A DNA stretch of 64,000 bases from an uncultured Acetatifactor sp. (GTDB lineage Bacteria > Bacillota > Clostridia > Lachnospirales > Lachnospiraceae), in assembly GCA_944384205.1 (NCBI GenBank), contig CALWSL010000015.1, forward strand, positions 1-64,000, written 5' to 3'. Positions 17,721 to 25,552 of this stretch are shown piece after piece (the stretch's first letter is position 1; every line of letters starts with the position of its first letter). Below the pieces are notes generated by a model, which worked only from the letters and a program-made list of their open reading frames with translations, was not told the DNA's origin and did not search any database. A program made the translations under genes and the position numbers.

Positions 17721-19826
17721 ATGGCAGCAAAAAGAGGCAATTTATCAATCAACAGCGATAATATCTTTCCGATTATTAAAAAGTGGTTATATTCCGATCA
17801 CGACATTTTTTACAGGGAGTTAATTTCCAACGGCTGTGATGCAGTTACAAAGTTGAAGAAGCTCGACATGATGGGAGAATATACCCTTCCCGAAGGCTAC
17901 AAGGGCAAAATTGAGGTTATTGTAAATCCTGAAAAGAAGACATTGACCTTTGTGGACAATGGTCTTGGTATGACGGCGGACGAAGTGGAAGAGTATATTA
18001 ATCAGATTGCGTTCTCCGGTGCGACGGATTTTATTGAAAAATATAAGGACAAGAGTAATTCCGACCAGATTATCGGACATTTCGGTCTGGGATTCTACTC
18101 CGCATTTATGGTTGCGGATGAGGTTCATATTGATACCTTGTCTTATAAAGACGGCGCAAAGGCTGTTCACTGGGAATGCGACGGCGGCACTGAGTTTTCC
18201 ATGGAGGATGGCGACAGGACGGAGGTGGGTACTGCCATTACTTTGTTTCTGAACGAGGATTGCCTTGAGTTCTGCAATGAGTATAAGGCACGCGAGGTAG
18301 TGAAGAAATACTGTTCCTTTATGCCCACTGAGATTTATCTTTCCAAGGCGGATACCAAAGAAACACAGATTATCAAAGAGGACGAAAAGCTTGATACCGA
18401 TGAGGTAATCGAGGTAATCGAGCCTGAAAAGAAGGAAAATACTGAGGGTGAAAACGCCGAAGCGAAGGAGGAAAAAGCTCCTGAACCGAAGAAGCTGAAA
18501 ATTAAAAAACGTCCTGAATTAATCAATGAAACCAATCCGTTGTGGACAAAACACCCCAATGACTGCACCAGAGAGGAATATCTGGAATTTTACCGCAAGG
18601 TATTTCAGGATTACAAAGAGCCTTTGTTCTGGATTCACCTGAACATGGATTATCCTTTCAATCTGAAAGGTATTTTGTATTTTCCTAAGATTAACATGGA
18701 ATATGAATCTATCGAGGGGACCATTAAGCTGTACAACAATCAGGTGTTTATCGCAGATAATATCAAGGAAGTAATTCCTGAGTTCCTGCTTTTGTTAAAG
18801 GGCGTAATCGACTGTCCTGACCTGCCGCTGAATGTATCCAGAAGCGCATTGCAGAATGACGGATTTGTGAAGAAGATTGCAGAATATATCACCAAGAAGG
18901 TGGCGGATAAGCTTTCGGGCATGTGCAAGACAGAGAAGGAAGAGTATGAAAAGTATTGGGATGATATCAGTCCGTTCATCAAGTTTGGCTGCCTGAAGGA
19001 CGACAAGTTCTGCGAGAAGATGAACGACTACATTCTTTTTAAGAATCTGGACGGTAAATATCTGACACTGCCGGAGTGTCTGGAAATCAAGCCCACGGAT
19101 GAAGCGGAGGGCGAGAGCGCTGTGGATGAAAACGGCGAAAAGGTGGAAGCGGAGGTGGTAGCAGATGCCGGATCCGTTGAGGAAACCGAAACTGATGCAG
19201 AGGAAGAGAAAAAAGAAAAGACTATCTACTATGTAACCGATGAACAGCAGCAGAGCCAGTATATCAATATGTTTAAGGCGGCAAAGATGGATGCGGTGAT
19301 CCTGACTCACAATATTGACCAGCCCTTTATCTCCCAGTTGGAGGCTAAGAATGAGGGGATTAAGTTCCAGCGCATCGATGCAGATGTGACTGACGCACTG
19401 AAATCCAAGACCTCCAAGAAGGCTGAGAAGGAGATGGAAGAGCAGGCAGAGGCAATTGCTAAGATTATGAAGAAAGCTCTGAAAAACGATAAGATTATCG
19501 TCAAAGTGGAGAAGCTGAAGAATAAGAAAATTTCTTCGATGATTACGCTGTCCGAGGAAAGCAGACGTATGCAGGATATGATGAAGATGTACTCCATGTC
19601 CGGCATGGATATGAACGCATTCGGATCTGAGGGTGAGACTTTGATTCTGAATGCGAACCATCCGCTGGTACAGTATGTGACGGAGCATCAGGATGGTGAA
19701 AATGTGGAAATGATCTGCGAACAGCTCTACGATTTAGCGAAGCTCCAGCATGCGCCGCTTGCACCTGAGGCGATGACCAAGTTCATCAACAGAAGTAATG
19801 AAATCATGATGATGCTGGCAAAATAA
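17721..19826 (+). CDS. htpG: Hsp90 chaperone HtpG
   Basis: 701 residues from ATG 17721, which has AAAAGGA 10 bp upstream; the in-frame GTG at 17712 is too close to it. The ATPase domain carries the Hsp90 motifs ELISNGCDA, FVDNGLGMT and GHFGLGFYSAF. A charged linker at about 210-260 is rich in Glu and Lys, and a second acidic insert lies near 460-500 (EGESAVDENGEK, VEETETDAEEEK), longer than in E. coli HtpG. A middle domain and a dimerisation domain follow. It works as an ATP-dependent dimeric chaperone. Regulation by HrcA is indicated by the CIRCE site. Confidence 0.96.
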   Translation: MAAKRGNLSINSDNIFPIIKKWLYSDHDIFYRELISNGCDAVTKLKKLDMMGEYTLPEGYKGKIEVIVNPEKKTLTFVDNGLGMTADEVEEYINQIAFSGATDFIEKYKDKSNSDQIIGHFGLGFYSAFMVADEVHIDTLSYKDGAKAVHWECDGGTEFSMEDGDRTEVGTAITLFLNEDCLEFCNEYKAREVVKKYCSFMPTEIYLSKADTKETQIIKEDEKLDTDEVIEVIEPEKKENTEGENAEAKEEKAPEPKKLKIKKRPELINETNPLWTKHPNDCTREEYLEFYRKVFQDYKEPLFWIHLNMDYPFNLKGILYFPKINMEYESIEGTIKLYNNQVFIADNIKEVIPEFLLLLKGVIDCPDLPLNVSRSALQNDGFVKKIAEYITKKVADKLSGMCKTEKEEYEKYWDDISPFIKFGCLKDDKFCEKMNDYILFKNLDGKYLTLPECLEIKPTDEAEGESAVDENGEKVEAEVVADAGSVEETETDAEEEKKEKTIYYVTDEQQQSQYINMFKAAKMDAVILTHNIDQPFISQLEAKNEGIKFQRIDADVTDALKSKTSKKAEKEMEEQAEAIAKIMKKALKNDKIIVKVEKLKNKKISSMITLSEESRRMQDMMKMYSMSGMDMNAFGSEGETLILNANHPLVQYVTEHQDGENVEMICEQLYDLAKLQHAPLAPEAMTKFINRSNEIMMMLAK

Positions 19827-19854
19827 GAGACTGGAATTTAAGATAAGTTACGAT

Positions 19855-19886
19855 AAGCCCGGAGAAGAATGCCTTCTTCCGGGCTT
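19855..19886 (+). terminator. Stem-loop between htpG and sleC
   Basis: AAGCCCGG (19855-19862) pairs with CCGGGCTT (19879-19886), extended by AAGAA/TTCTT with a bulge. It may act for htpG and, from the other side, for the convergent sleC. U tracts are poor on both strands. Confidence 0.55.
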
Positions 19887-19990
19887 GACTTATGGTTATC
19901 GCTGGGAAGTGCCGTTTTTGCCGAAACGCTGATATTCGGGGAAGAATAGCCTTAGTTAGAGGCAGGGGCGGTCTTTTTATCCCTTTTCCG

Positions 19991-20572
19991 TCATCCCGGC
20001 TCCGAAATTCTTGTAACTCCTACATAAATGTCCGAAATGGCATACCAGGTGGGATAGTCGGTGATGCCCGTCTGGGGGAGATTAAATATTTTCTGAAAGG
20101 TACGGACCGCTTCGGCAGTGGCAGGACCATAGATACCGTCGGCAGTGACAGAGGGTATCGCAGGATAGTTGCGGGCGATGCGGTTTAGCTGGTTTTGCAG
20201 TTGAAGGACTTTCTCTCCGGAGGAACCGATTGTCAGTGCGTAGCCCGGATATGAGGAGGGCACACCTGAGATTACCTCCGCAGTGTTGATGTACATATCG
20301 TCCCCGTAAAAGTATCGGATAATTTCAATGGCGGAGTAGCCCTGTTGTGCAAGATACTGGGAACCCCACTGACTTAAACCGTCACAGGTCACACGGTTGC
20401 CGTCACAGTAAGAGGTAAAAATCGGCTGCCGTACGCCGGGTCTGGACAGATAATTTGCAAAAACAGTGTCTACCAGATAGTCGATATTTTCAAAGATATT
20501 TCGTCCGTACACCCATTTCTGATCATAGGCGGTGGATGAGGTAATGGTGAAATCATAACCCTGATTCCGGTA
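19991..20572 (-). CDS. sleC: sleC 3' segment (C-terminal 193 codons)
   Basis: This is the second part of the spore cortex-lytic enzyme. It begins inside the codon series TAC CGG AAT CAG (Y-R-N-Q) at 20572 and continues YDFTITSSTAYDQKW. The end of the SpoIID-like domain follows (TSYCDGNRVTCDGLSQWGSQ), then a peptidoglycan-binding domain (LTIGSSGEKVLQLQNQLN, DGIYGPATAEAVRTFQ). Upstream in-frame codons (20716-20573) are element sequence and show no SleC similarity. No start codon or ribosome site is found at the break, so alone it should not be translated into a working enzyme. Residues align in sequence and order with clostridial SleC as I recall it. Product requires joining to 24284-25003. Confidence 0.9.
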   Translation of the reverse strand, partial: YRNQGYDFTITSSTAYDQKWVYGRNIFENIDYLVDTVFANYLSRPGVRQPIFTSYCDGNRVTCDGLSQWGSQYLAQQGYSAIEIIRYFYGDDMYINTAEVISGVPSSYPGYALTIGSSGEKVLQLQNQLNRIARNYPAIPSVTADGIYGPATAEAVRTFQKIFNLPQTGITDYPTWYAISDIYVGVTRISEPG

Positions 20573-20601
20573 CCCCGGAATCACTCTTTTTTCATAATAA
20601 A
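20561..20601. other. Left recombination junction (sleC 3' / element)
   Basis: Read on the minus strand, element DNA ending TGATTCCGG meets the shared core GGTA (20574-20571) and then sleC codons CCGGAATCAG. The core and the following GGAATCA are repeated at the other junction (24288-24285 and on), with two mismatches between them. Confidence 0.85.
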
Positions 20602-20691
20602 ACAGAATATGGCATGTCCCCTCAGAATAGAATGTATTGGAACAGAATAGGAATATAAAAAGTGAGTTGACGAAAAACAGGAAGCAAAGAC

Positions 20692-20856
20692 GTGAGTGAA
20701 CGGAGCAAACTGTCAATCACAGTAGAATTTCCCATAGTATCGGACCTTGCGGCAAAAGCGGAATTTGTGGACAGATTAAAAGGTCTTTATATAAAAAAGC
20801 TGGAAGCCGGCATGGAAGAATACTCGGAGATAGAAGAAGGGGAAAATCATGAGTAA
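20692..20856 (+). CDS. 54-codon ORF overlapping the recombinase
   Basis: GTG 20692 has a well-spaced AGGAAG (20679-20684), and the frame ends at TAA 20854-20856, overlapping the recombinase start by 8 bp, which suggests translational coupling. The product begins MSERSKLSITVEF, is Glu/Lys-rich and lacks hydrophobic helices. I do not recognise a family. Position and size resemble small partner genes of large serine recombinases such as the SprB excision factor of SP-beta (58 residues), so an excision (directionality) factor is one reasonable guess. The coding status rests on the ribosome site, coupling and an open frame. Confidence 0.65.
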   Translation: MSERSKLSITVEFPIVSDLAAKAEFVDRLKGLYIKKLEAGMEEYSEIEEGENHE

Positions 20857-22477
20857 ACGGGTAAGAACATTGCTTCGGGTATCCTCCAGACAGCAGCTGC
20901 ATGATGACGATATCCCGGTGCAGAGAGCAGAGACGCTGCAGTACATAGAAAAACAGGCGGACTGGGTGTTTGATAAGGAGTATATTGAAAAAGCGGTATC
21001 CGCTTATAAAAACAGCGTGGAGGAACGGGAAATCCTTATGGAAATTTTGCAGGATGCCAAAAAGCAGGAGTTTGACATTCTGCTCACCTATATGTCGGAC
21101 CGCATCGGGCGGAAGGAAGAATACAGCACCTATGTCGCCACTCTGAACACGTTGGGGATTGAGGTCTGGACCATAAAGGACGGACAGCTAAAGACGGAGG
21201 AGCATATTGACAAGCTGCTGAATTTTATCCGGTTCTGGCAGAATGAAGGGGAAAGCAAGAAAACCAGCGCCAGAGTCAGGGATGCACAGCGGGAAATGGT
21301 AAAATCGGGAAAATTCGTGGGCGGCAAAGCGCCGTTCGGTTACAGATTAGTGCCCTCAGGAGAAGTCAGCAACCATGGACGGCTGCTAAAAAAGTTGGAA
21401 ATTGTTGAGGCGGATGCGGAAGTAGTGAAGAAAATATATTCCTATGCCATCCATCAGGGGATGGGTTATGAAAGAATTGCGCGTGCCCTCAATGAAAAGG
21501 GGATTCCGCCTATCAGCACAGACCGATGGAAGGGGTCCACCATTGCAGGCATTTTAAAAAATCCGGTTTATATGGGGTATTTTGCGGTAAACAGACGGGT
21601 GAACCATGGCAGCTTTACAAGACTGGACAGGACAAACTGGATTTATTCCAGATATCCCAATCCTGATATTGTGATTATATCGGAAGAGGACTGGGTTCGT
21701 GCGCAGGAGATACGGGAGGAACGAAAAAAGCGTCTGCAGGCTTCGAGACAGGAGAACCTTATAAAACAGGCGCAGCAGTCTCAGATTCCTTTCAGTACGA
21801 AAGGAGCGCTTGCATTAATCGGAATCGCCTATTGCGGATATTGTGGGAAGCCATTGAAAAACGGAAGCTACTGCAACAAATGGACGGTGAAATCCACAGG
21901 GGAAAAAAAGGTGTCATTCACAGGAAGATACCGTTGTCCTAATCAGTGTAGGGAGAGATATGTCTATTCAGGGAAAACTCTGGAGGATGCTGTATTTCAG
22001 GCAGTGGAAAAATATCTGGAGATGATAAAAGGAATCGATGTGACTGAGGAATGGCGAAAGAGACAGATACAGCACAGAATGAGGATGGAAAGGCAACTGC
22101 AGGCAGTTGAGCGGGAAATCCGGATGATGGAGTTGGATATGGAGACATTGGAGGGCAAAATACCGGAGGCAATACGCGGAGACTATTGTTTCAGTGCGGA
22201 AAAACTTTCCTGTCTTCTTAAGGAAAAAGCGGAAATACTTAGCCAAAAGAGGGACGAGGAAAAACGCATCAGAGAGAACCTGAGAAATACGGTATCGCAG
22301 AATGGTAAAATGGCAAATCGATTTGGTGTGCCGCCTGACTGGGGACAGGAGTTTGGCGAGGCAGACACAGAGACAAAGCGTATGCTGTTATCATCTCTGA
22401 TAGAGAGGATAGAGGTAAGGGACAGCGCCGTAAACATAAAATTCCGGTTCCGCATGGAGGAGCTTACAGAGAGCTGA
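20849..22477 (+). CDS. Large serine recombinase
   Basis: 542 residues. The resolvase catalytic domain begins RVRTLLRVSSRQQ with the nucleophile probably S12, and ends near residue 140. A recombinase domain (GGKAPFGYRLVPSG, ILKNPVYMGYF) spans about 155-270. A zinc ribbon has C329-x2-C332 and a second Cys pair in RCPNQCRER, followed by a coiled coil (about 395-480). Such enzymes join attP to attB alone and need a partner protein for the reverse reaction. ATG 20849 has AGAAGGGG upstream. The gene lies within the element and points opposite to the host gene, as spoIVCA does in some skin elements. Confidence 0.95.
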   Translation: MSKRVRTLLRVSSRQQLHDDDIPVQRAETLQYIEKQADWVFDKEYIEKAVSAYKNSVEEREILMEILQDAKKQEFDILLTYMSDRIGRKEEYSTYVATLNTLGIEVWTIKDGQLKTEEHIDKLLNFIRFWQNEGESKKTSARVRDAQREMVKSGKFVGGKAPFGYRLVPSGEVSNHGRLLKKLEIVEADAEVVKKIYSYAIHQGMGYERIARALNEKGIPPISTDRWKGSTIAGILKNPVYMGYFAVNRRVNHGSFTRLDRTNWIYSRYPNPDIVIISEEDWVRAQEIREERKKRLQASRQENLIKQAQQSQIPFSTKGALALIGIAYCGYCGKPLKNGSYCNKWTVKSTGEKKVSFTGRYRCPNQCRERYVYSGKTLEDAVFQAVEKYLEMIKGIDVTEEWRKRQIQHRMRMERQLQAVEREIRMMELDMETLEGKIPEAIRGDYCFSAEKLSCLLKEKAEILSQKRDEEKRIRENLRNTVSQNGKMANRFGVPPDWGQEFGEADTETKRMLLSSLIERIEVRDSAVNIKFRFRMEELTES

Positions 22478-22506
22478 GCGGATGTGCTGAGCGTTTCAGC
22501 TGTTAA

Positions 22507-22536
22507 TTGACATGCACAATGACAGTGTTATATAAT
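22507..22536 (+). promoter_or_regulatory. Consensus sigma-A promoter of the gtrII-like gene
   Basis: TTGACA (22507-22512), 18-bp spacer, TATAAT (22531-22536); 45 bp before the ATG. This suggests expression in growing cells, separate from the recombinase. Confidence 0.75.
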
Positions 22537-22580
22537 ATATCGAAACATGGGGAAACGGATGTACAAAAAAGGAGAGAAGA

Positions 22581-24257
22581 ATGGCACAGGAAATCTTCGC
22601 TGAAGTTAAGGCAATGTGGAAAAGAAGATATTTTGCGGTGGCGCTGCCGTTTGTGGCAGTCATAAGCTTTTGCACCTTGCTGATAAATCCCACAGTGGGA
22701 ATCGATGATACGGCATTTGACATGTATTTTGAACAGGGAGTTGCACCGGCGGCGGGACGTTGGTGTCTTTTTTTGATTAACAGAATATTTGCCCTGGCGT
22801 ATAATCCCTACTTTATGGAAGCTGTGGGACTGGCTTTATTCTGTGTCTCTGTCAGTTTGTGGTGTGTTGTGTTTTACAGGGTGTACGGTTCCAAAATACC
22901 GGATTGGGGCTATTTGCTGTTCGGCTGCGTGATGATTTCCAGTCCCATTACCTCGGAGGTCATAGTTTACTATCTTCACAACGGAATTTTTCTGGCTTAC
23001 GGCATGTGTGCGCTGGCAGTGCTCATAGGAATGCAGTTATTTCGGACAGATTGCAGTTATCGCCGGACACAAAAATTAAAATATCTGCTTCTGTCAGCTT
23101 TGTGCCTGACCGTTGCGCTGGGATGCTATGAATCCTTTATGATTGTATTTTTGATGGGATGCTTAATGGTTTATCTGTCGGTCCGGATTACAGGAGAGAA
23201 AAAGTATTGCGAAAAAACAATACCCTGGATGTTATATATTGTATTGACTGCGGTCTGTGCGCTTTTGTTCAGAACGCTGATTGTGAATGCGATGATTGCA
23301 GGATTCGGATTACAGGAGGAGACTAAGGTTTTAAATTCCAGAGGGCTTCACGAATTTCTCGGATGGTTTGACGGTACCAGAAGCTTTTCCGATTTTATCT
23401 ACGTGATGAAGGACTTTTTTGTAAAATTTTACATAAACGGCGCCGTGTATGTTCCGATAACGATTCTGGTGCTTGCAATCGGCATTTTGCTTTTGTTTGC
23501 GATCGGACTTGCCGTGAAAAAGAAGGACGGACTGATAGCAGCGGCGGCGGCAGGCATTGTTTTGCTGCCGTGGCTGATGCCTGTGCTGGAGGGGAGCGCT
23601 ACCTATTATCGTTCCTGTCAGTATATACCGCTGTTAACGGCGTTTGCCGTGCTGTTGGCTGGCAGGTATGTGGCTTTGGCAACTTCCGGGGCGGCAGCCC
23701 GCAGGAGAAAGCTTATCAGATACACGGCGGCTTTTCTGGCAGGGGTTCTGCTTTATGCTCAGGCATATGAAATGAATCGGTGGCTCTATCTGGATGCTTT
23801 GAAATATGAGGATACACAAAAGACACTGGATGCCATTGCCTATGCGATACAGCAGTGTGAGAATCCCGGGAAGCCTGTGTGTATCGTGGGAACGTATGAG
23901 GTACCCCAAAGCCTTGCAGAATGGGCAATCTGCCCCTCCTGGTCAAAGAAATATGCGATTGTGGAAGTTCTGGTAAAGAATCTGGATGAGGATATTTGGG
24001 ACAAGTATTGTACGGATACGGGATATGTGTTTGCGGAAACCCCCGAACTGTCTTTTTTGAGATGGGGAGCAACTGCCTTTTATGGATTTGACAGACAGAT
24101 TATTAAGTTTTGGGAAATGCACGGGTATACCTTTACGGAGGATAACAATCTGGCGCACTATGTGGAGGCAAGAGAGGAAATGAAGGACGGACCGGTGTTC
24201 CCCAAGGAGGGTTCGGTTGTGGAAAAGGAAGATTATATTATTGTGAATCTGGGATGA
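22581..24257 (+). CDS. GtrII-like glycosyltransferase membrane protein
   Basis: 558 residues with about eleven hydrophobic helices. The first outside loop carries IDDTAFD (41-47) and GRW (59-61), and a C-terminal soluble part begins near 430. The D-D and G-R-W pattern with this topology is that of the GtrII/GT-C family, in which phage-borne members add glucose to surface polysaccharide and change serotype. Ribosome site AAAGGAGAG precedes ATG 22581. It is cargo of the sleC element, ending 27 bp before the right junction. The acceptor is unknown: a teichoic acid, capsule or spore-surface glycan is possible. It could be a related DUF6056-type membrane protein instead. Confidence 0.72.
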   Translation: MAQEIFAEVKAMWKRRYFAVALPFVAVISFCTLLINPTVGIDDTAFDMYFEQGVAPAAGRWCLFLINRIFALAYNPYFMEAVGLALFCVSVSLWCVVFYRVYGSKIPDWGYLLFGCVMISSPITSEVIVYYLHNGIFLAYGMCALAVLIGMQLFRTDCSYRRTQKLKYLLLSALCLTVALGCYESFMIVFLMGCLMVYLSVRITGEKKYCEKTIPWMLYIVLTAVCALLFRTLIVNAMIAGFGLQEETKVLNSRGLHEFLGWFDGTRSFSDFIYVMKDFFVKFYINGAVYVPITILVLAIGILLLFAIGLAVKKKDGLIAAAAAGIVLLPWLMPVLEGSATYYRSCQYIPLLTAFAVLLAGRYVALATSGAAARRRKLIRYTAAFLAGVLLYAQAYEMNRWLYLDALKYEDTQKTLDAIAYAIQQCENPGKPVCIVGTYEVPQSLAEWAICPSWSKKYAIVEVLVKNLDEDIWDKYCTDTGYVFAETPELSFLRWGATAFYGFDRQIIKFWEMHGYTFTEDNNLAHYVEAREEMKDGPVFPKEGSVVEKEDYIIVNLG

Positions 24258-24264
24258 TGTGATA

Positions 24265-24300
24265 CGGAAAACTATTGATTCCTCTACCACTCCGTATATA
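24265..24300. other. Right recombination junction (element / sleC 5')
   Basis: On the minus strand sleC codons ACG GAG TGG run into the shared core GGTA (24288-24285), then element bases GAGGAATCAATAG. The element supplies the TAG stop that ends the 5' fragment one codon after the crossover. Confidence 0.85.
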
Positions 24301-25003
24301 CCCTGTTTAATGTAAAGGACATAATTACCAGAATATTTGCATAAAGAGCGCTCTCTTCCCAGGTGGAGTATATCTCGCAGGAAGCTACATTTTTGATATA
24401 ATCCTTATAGCGCACCCAATAGTTCGTCGCAGTGGGGTCGCTCGGTACTCCGTCATGTACAACGACGTATTCCGGGATTACCACACGGCTCAATACAATT
24501 TCACCGGTTTCCGGCATGGGTTTGATTTCTGCCTCCGGTATTTTAGGAGGGAAATTGCCGAAGAGGGTATGGGCGGGAATAATAACGATTTTTTCCGCTT
24601 CTTTTGTGGTATCAATCGGGTTCATACGGATGGGCTGCAGGGAAAGCTCACCGGCAAAAATTTCTGAGCCTGATACCAACACAGGCTCGTAGTCCGGTGC
24701 CGTAACAAAAATGTTGTATTCGGAATAGGGCTGCTGCTCGGTGTCCGGACTTAAGGAGAGAGCCAGCGGCGGTGCGGGAAGCTCAATAACAGGCGTCTGA
24801 CCAGAGCTGTCGGTGATTAATGTCTCGATAGGAGAATCCGGGTCGCCGGTATAGGATATGACAACGGTGGCATTTGCCACCGGGATAAGACCTATAGTGG
24901 ATACCACGCTGATTTTCAGTTCACCGGCATAGGCGGCGTCAATGGGTTCCGGCTGCTGCCCGGATTCCTGCGCCGCATGTAAATCAAAAGTAAAATCTGA
25001 CAT
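24284..25003 (-). CDS. sleC: sleC 5' segment (N-terminal 239 codons)
   Basis: This is the first part of the pre-pro cortex-lytic enzyme SleC, which degrades cortex peptidoglycan during germination after Csp-type proteases remove the pro-region. An N-terminal beta-sandwich-like pro-domain (TIGLIPVANATVVISYTG) leads to AHTLFGNFPPKIPEAEIKP, then VVIPEYVVVHDGVPSD at about 174, where mature SleC starts in relatives. The SpoIID-like catalytic domain has probable catalytic E210 in VASCEIYSTW. The frame stops at TAG right after NRVYTEW; relatives continue W-Y-R-N, as does the segment at 20572. Complete joined product is 432 residues, close to clostridial SleC (420-440). Confidence 0.92.
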   Translation of the reverse strand: MSDFTFDLHAAQESGQQPEPIDAAYAGELKISVVSTIGLIPVANATVVISYTGDPDSPIETLITDSSGQTPVIELPAPPLALSLSPDTEQQPYSEYNIFVTAPDYEPVLVSGSEIFAGELSLQPIRMNPIDTTKEAEKIVIIPAHTLFGNFPPKIPEAEIKPMPETGEIVLSRVVIPEYVVVHDGVPSDPTATNYWVRYKDYIKNVASCEIYSTWEESALYANILVIMSFTLNRVYTEW

Positions 25004-25031
25004 AATAATACCTTTGTATTGTTTTTACCGT

Positions 25032-25061
25032 ATATATATGAATGATTCAAAAAAAATATGA
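25032..25061 (-). promoter_or_regulatory. Sigma-E-like sporulation promoter of sleC
   Basis: On the minus strand, TCATATT (25061-25055), 14-nt spacer, CATATATA (25040-25033). The sigma-E consensus is roughly kmATATT, 13-15 nt, CATAcAnT. A start near 25026 would leave about 22 nt before ATG 25003, with AAAGG (25015-25011) as ribosome site. The consensus is from Bacillus; clostridial sigma-E sites are similar. Confidence 0.6.
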
Positions 25062-25067
25062 AAATCG

Positions 25068-25096
25068 TTGACTAATTCCCAAACAAAGCGTATTAT
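25068..25096 (+). promoter_or_regulatory. Promoter of the gntR-ABC operon
   Basis: TTGACT (25068-25073), 17-bp spacer, TATTAT (25091-25096). It is back to back with the sleC promoter. Confidence 0.65.
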
Positions 25097-25117
25097 TGTA
25101 TTGTAATACTAATACAA
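25096..25117 (+). promoter_or_regulatory. Probable GntR (YtrA-type) operator
   Basis: TTGTATT (25096-25102), 8-nt spacer, AATACAA (25111-25117): an inverted repeat starting on the -10 and covering the transcription start. A repressor here would block its own operon. Confidence 0.6.
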
Positions 25118-25177
25118 CGATAAGTAAAAGAAAAAGCCTGAACGATAACCGAATAAAAAACAGAAAGGAAGATGTAG

Positions 25178-25552
25178 ATGGCGTGGGATTTAGATTCTGA
25201 CAGACCGATTTACACACAGTTGGTGGAGCGGATTCAGATGCAGATTGTATCCGGCAACTATCCGCCGGGAGGAAAGCTTCCCAGTGTGAGGGAGCTGGCT
25301 ATGGTAGCTGCCGTGAATCCGAATACGATGCAGAAGGCGTTTGCGGAGCTGGAGCGGAGCGGTCTGATTATTACTCAGAGAACAAACGGAAGAACTGTAA
25401 CGGAGGATGCGGAGATGATTCAGCGTACCAGAAAAGAACTTGCCAGAGATCATGTAAATGTTTTCTTCACTAAAATGAAAGAACTGGGCTATACCAAACA
25501 GGAGATTATTGATTTGATTCAGCAGGCATATGAGAGGGAGAGTAATATATGA
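25178..25552 (+). CDS. GntR-family repressor (YtrA type)
   Basis: 124 residues: a GntR winged helix (residues 10-75; PIYTQLVERIQ, PPGGKLPSVRELA, NPNTMQKAFAELE) and only a short helical C-terminus, the size of the YtrA subgroup that controls ABC transporters and senses an as yet unclear signal. The stop codon overlaps the ATG of the ATPase gene, so the three genes 25178-27098 form an operon. The inverted repeat on the promoter is its likely site. Confidence 0.92.
   Translation: MAWDLDSDRPIYTQLVERIQMQIVSGNYPPGGKLPSVRELAMVAAVNPNTMQKAFAELERSGLIITQRTNGRTVTEDAEMIQRTRKELARDHVNVFFTKMKELGYTKQEIIDLIQQAYERESNI

Larger units (their letters stand above)
20571..24288. mobile_element. 3.7-kb serine-recombinase element inside sleC
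   Basis: It is bounded by GGTA at 20571-20574 and 24285-24288; the period is 3,714 bp. Contents on the plus strand, opposite to sleC, are a 54-codon ORF, a large serine recombinase and a GtrII-like membrane protein with its own promoter. Precise loss between the two GGTA copies turns TGG-TAG into TGG-TAC-CGG and rejoins sleC in frame. Rejoining the element ends gives an attP-like dyad, TGATTCC, 8 nt, GGAATCA, centred on the GT of GGTA. The element has no transfer, replication or capsid genes. It is either a minimal integrative element or a sporulation intervening sequence like skin. Confidence 0.88.

Noticed and set aside
18795-19688. 297-codon minus-strand open frame
   Set aside because: Shadow of htpG with a His/Leu-rich translation typical of an antisense frame.
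20575-20691. Sporulation-type promoter for the recombinase
   Set aside because: CATAATA at 20593 resembles a sigma-F/G -10, but no matching -35 lies at the right distance.
19991-20716. Reading the two sleC pieces as two separate genes
   Set aside because: The 3' piece has no ribosome site or start at the junction, its first 48 codons are element DNA, and the two pieces join exactly inside one conserved motif.
20563-24282. Crossover placed in the repeated GGAATCA instead of GGTA
   Set aside because: That joint would keep the element TAG codon and leave sleC stopped; the dyad of the rebuilt attP is centred on GGTA.
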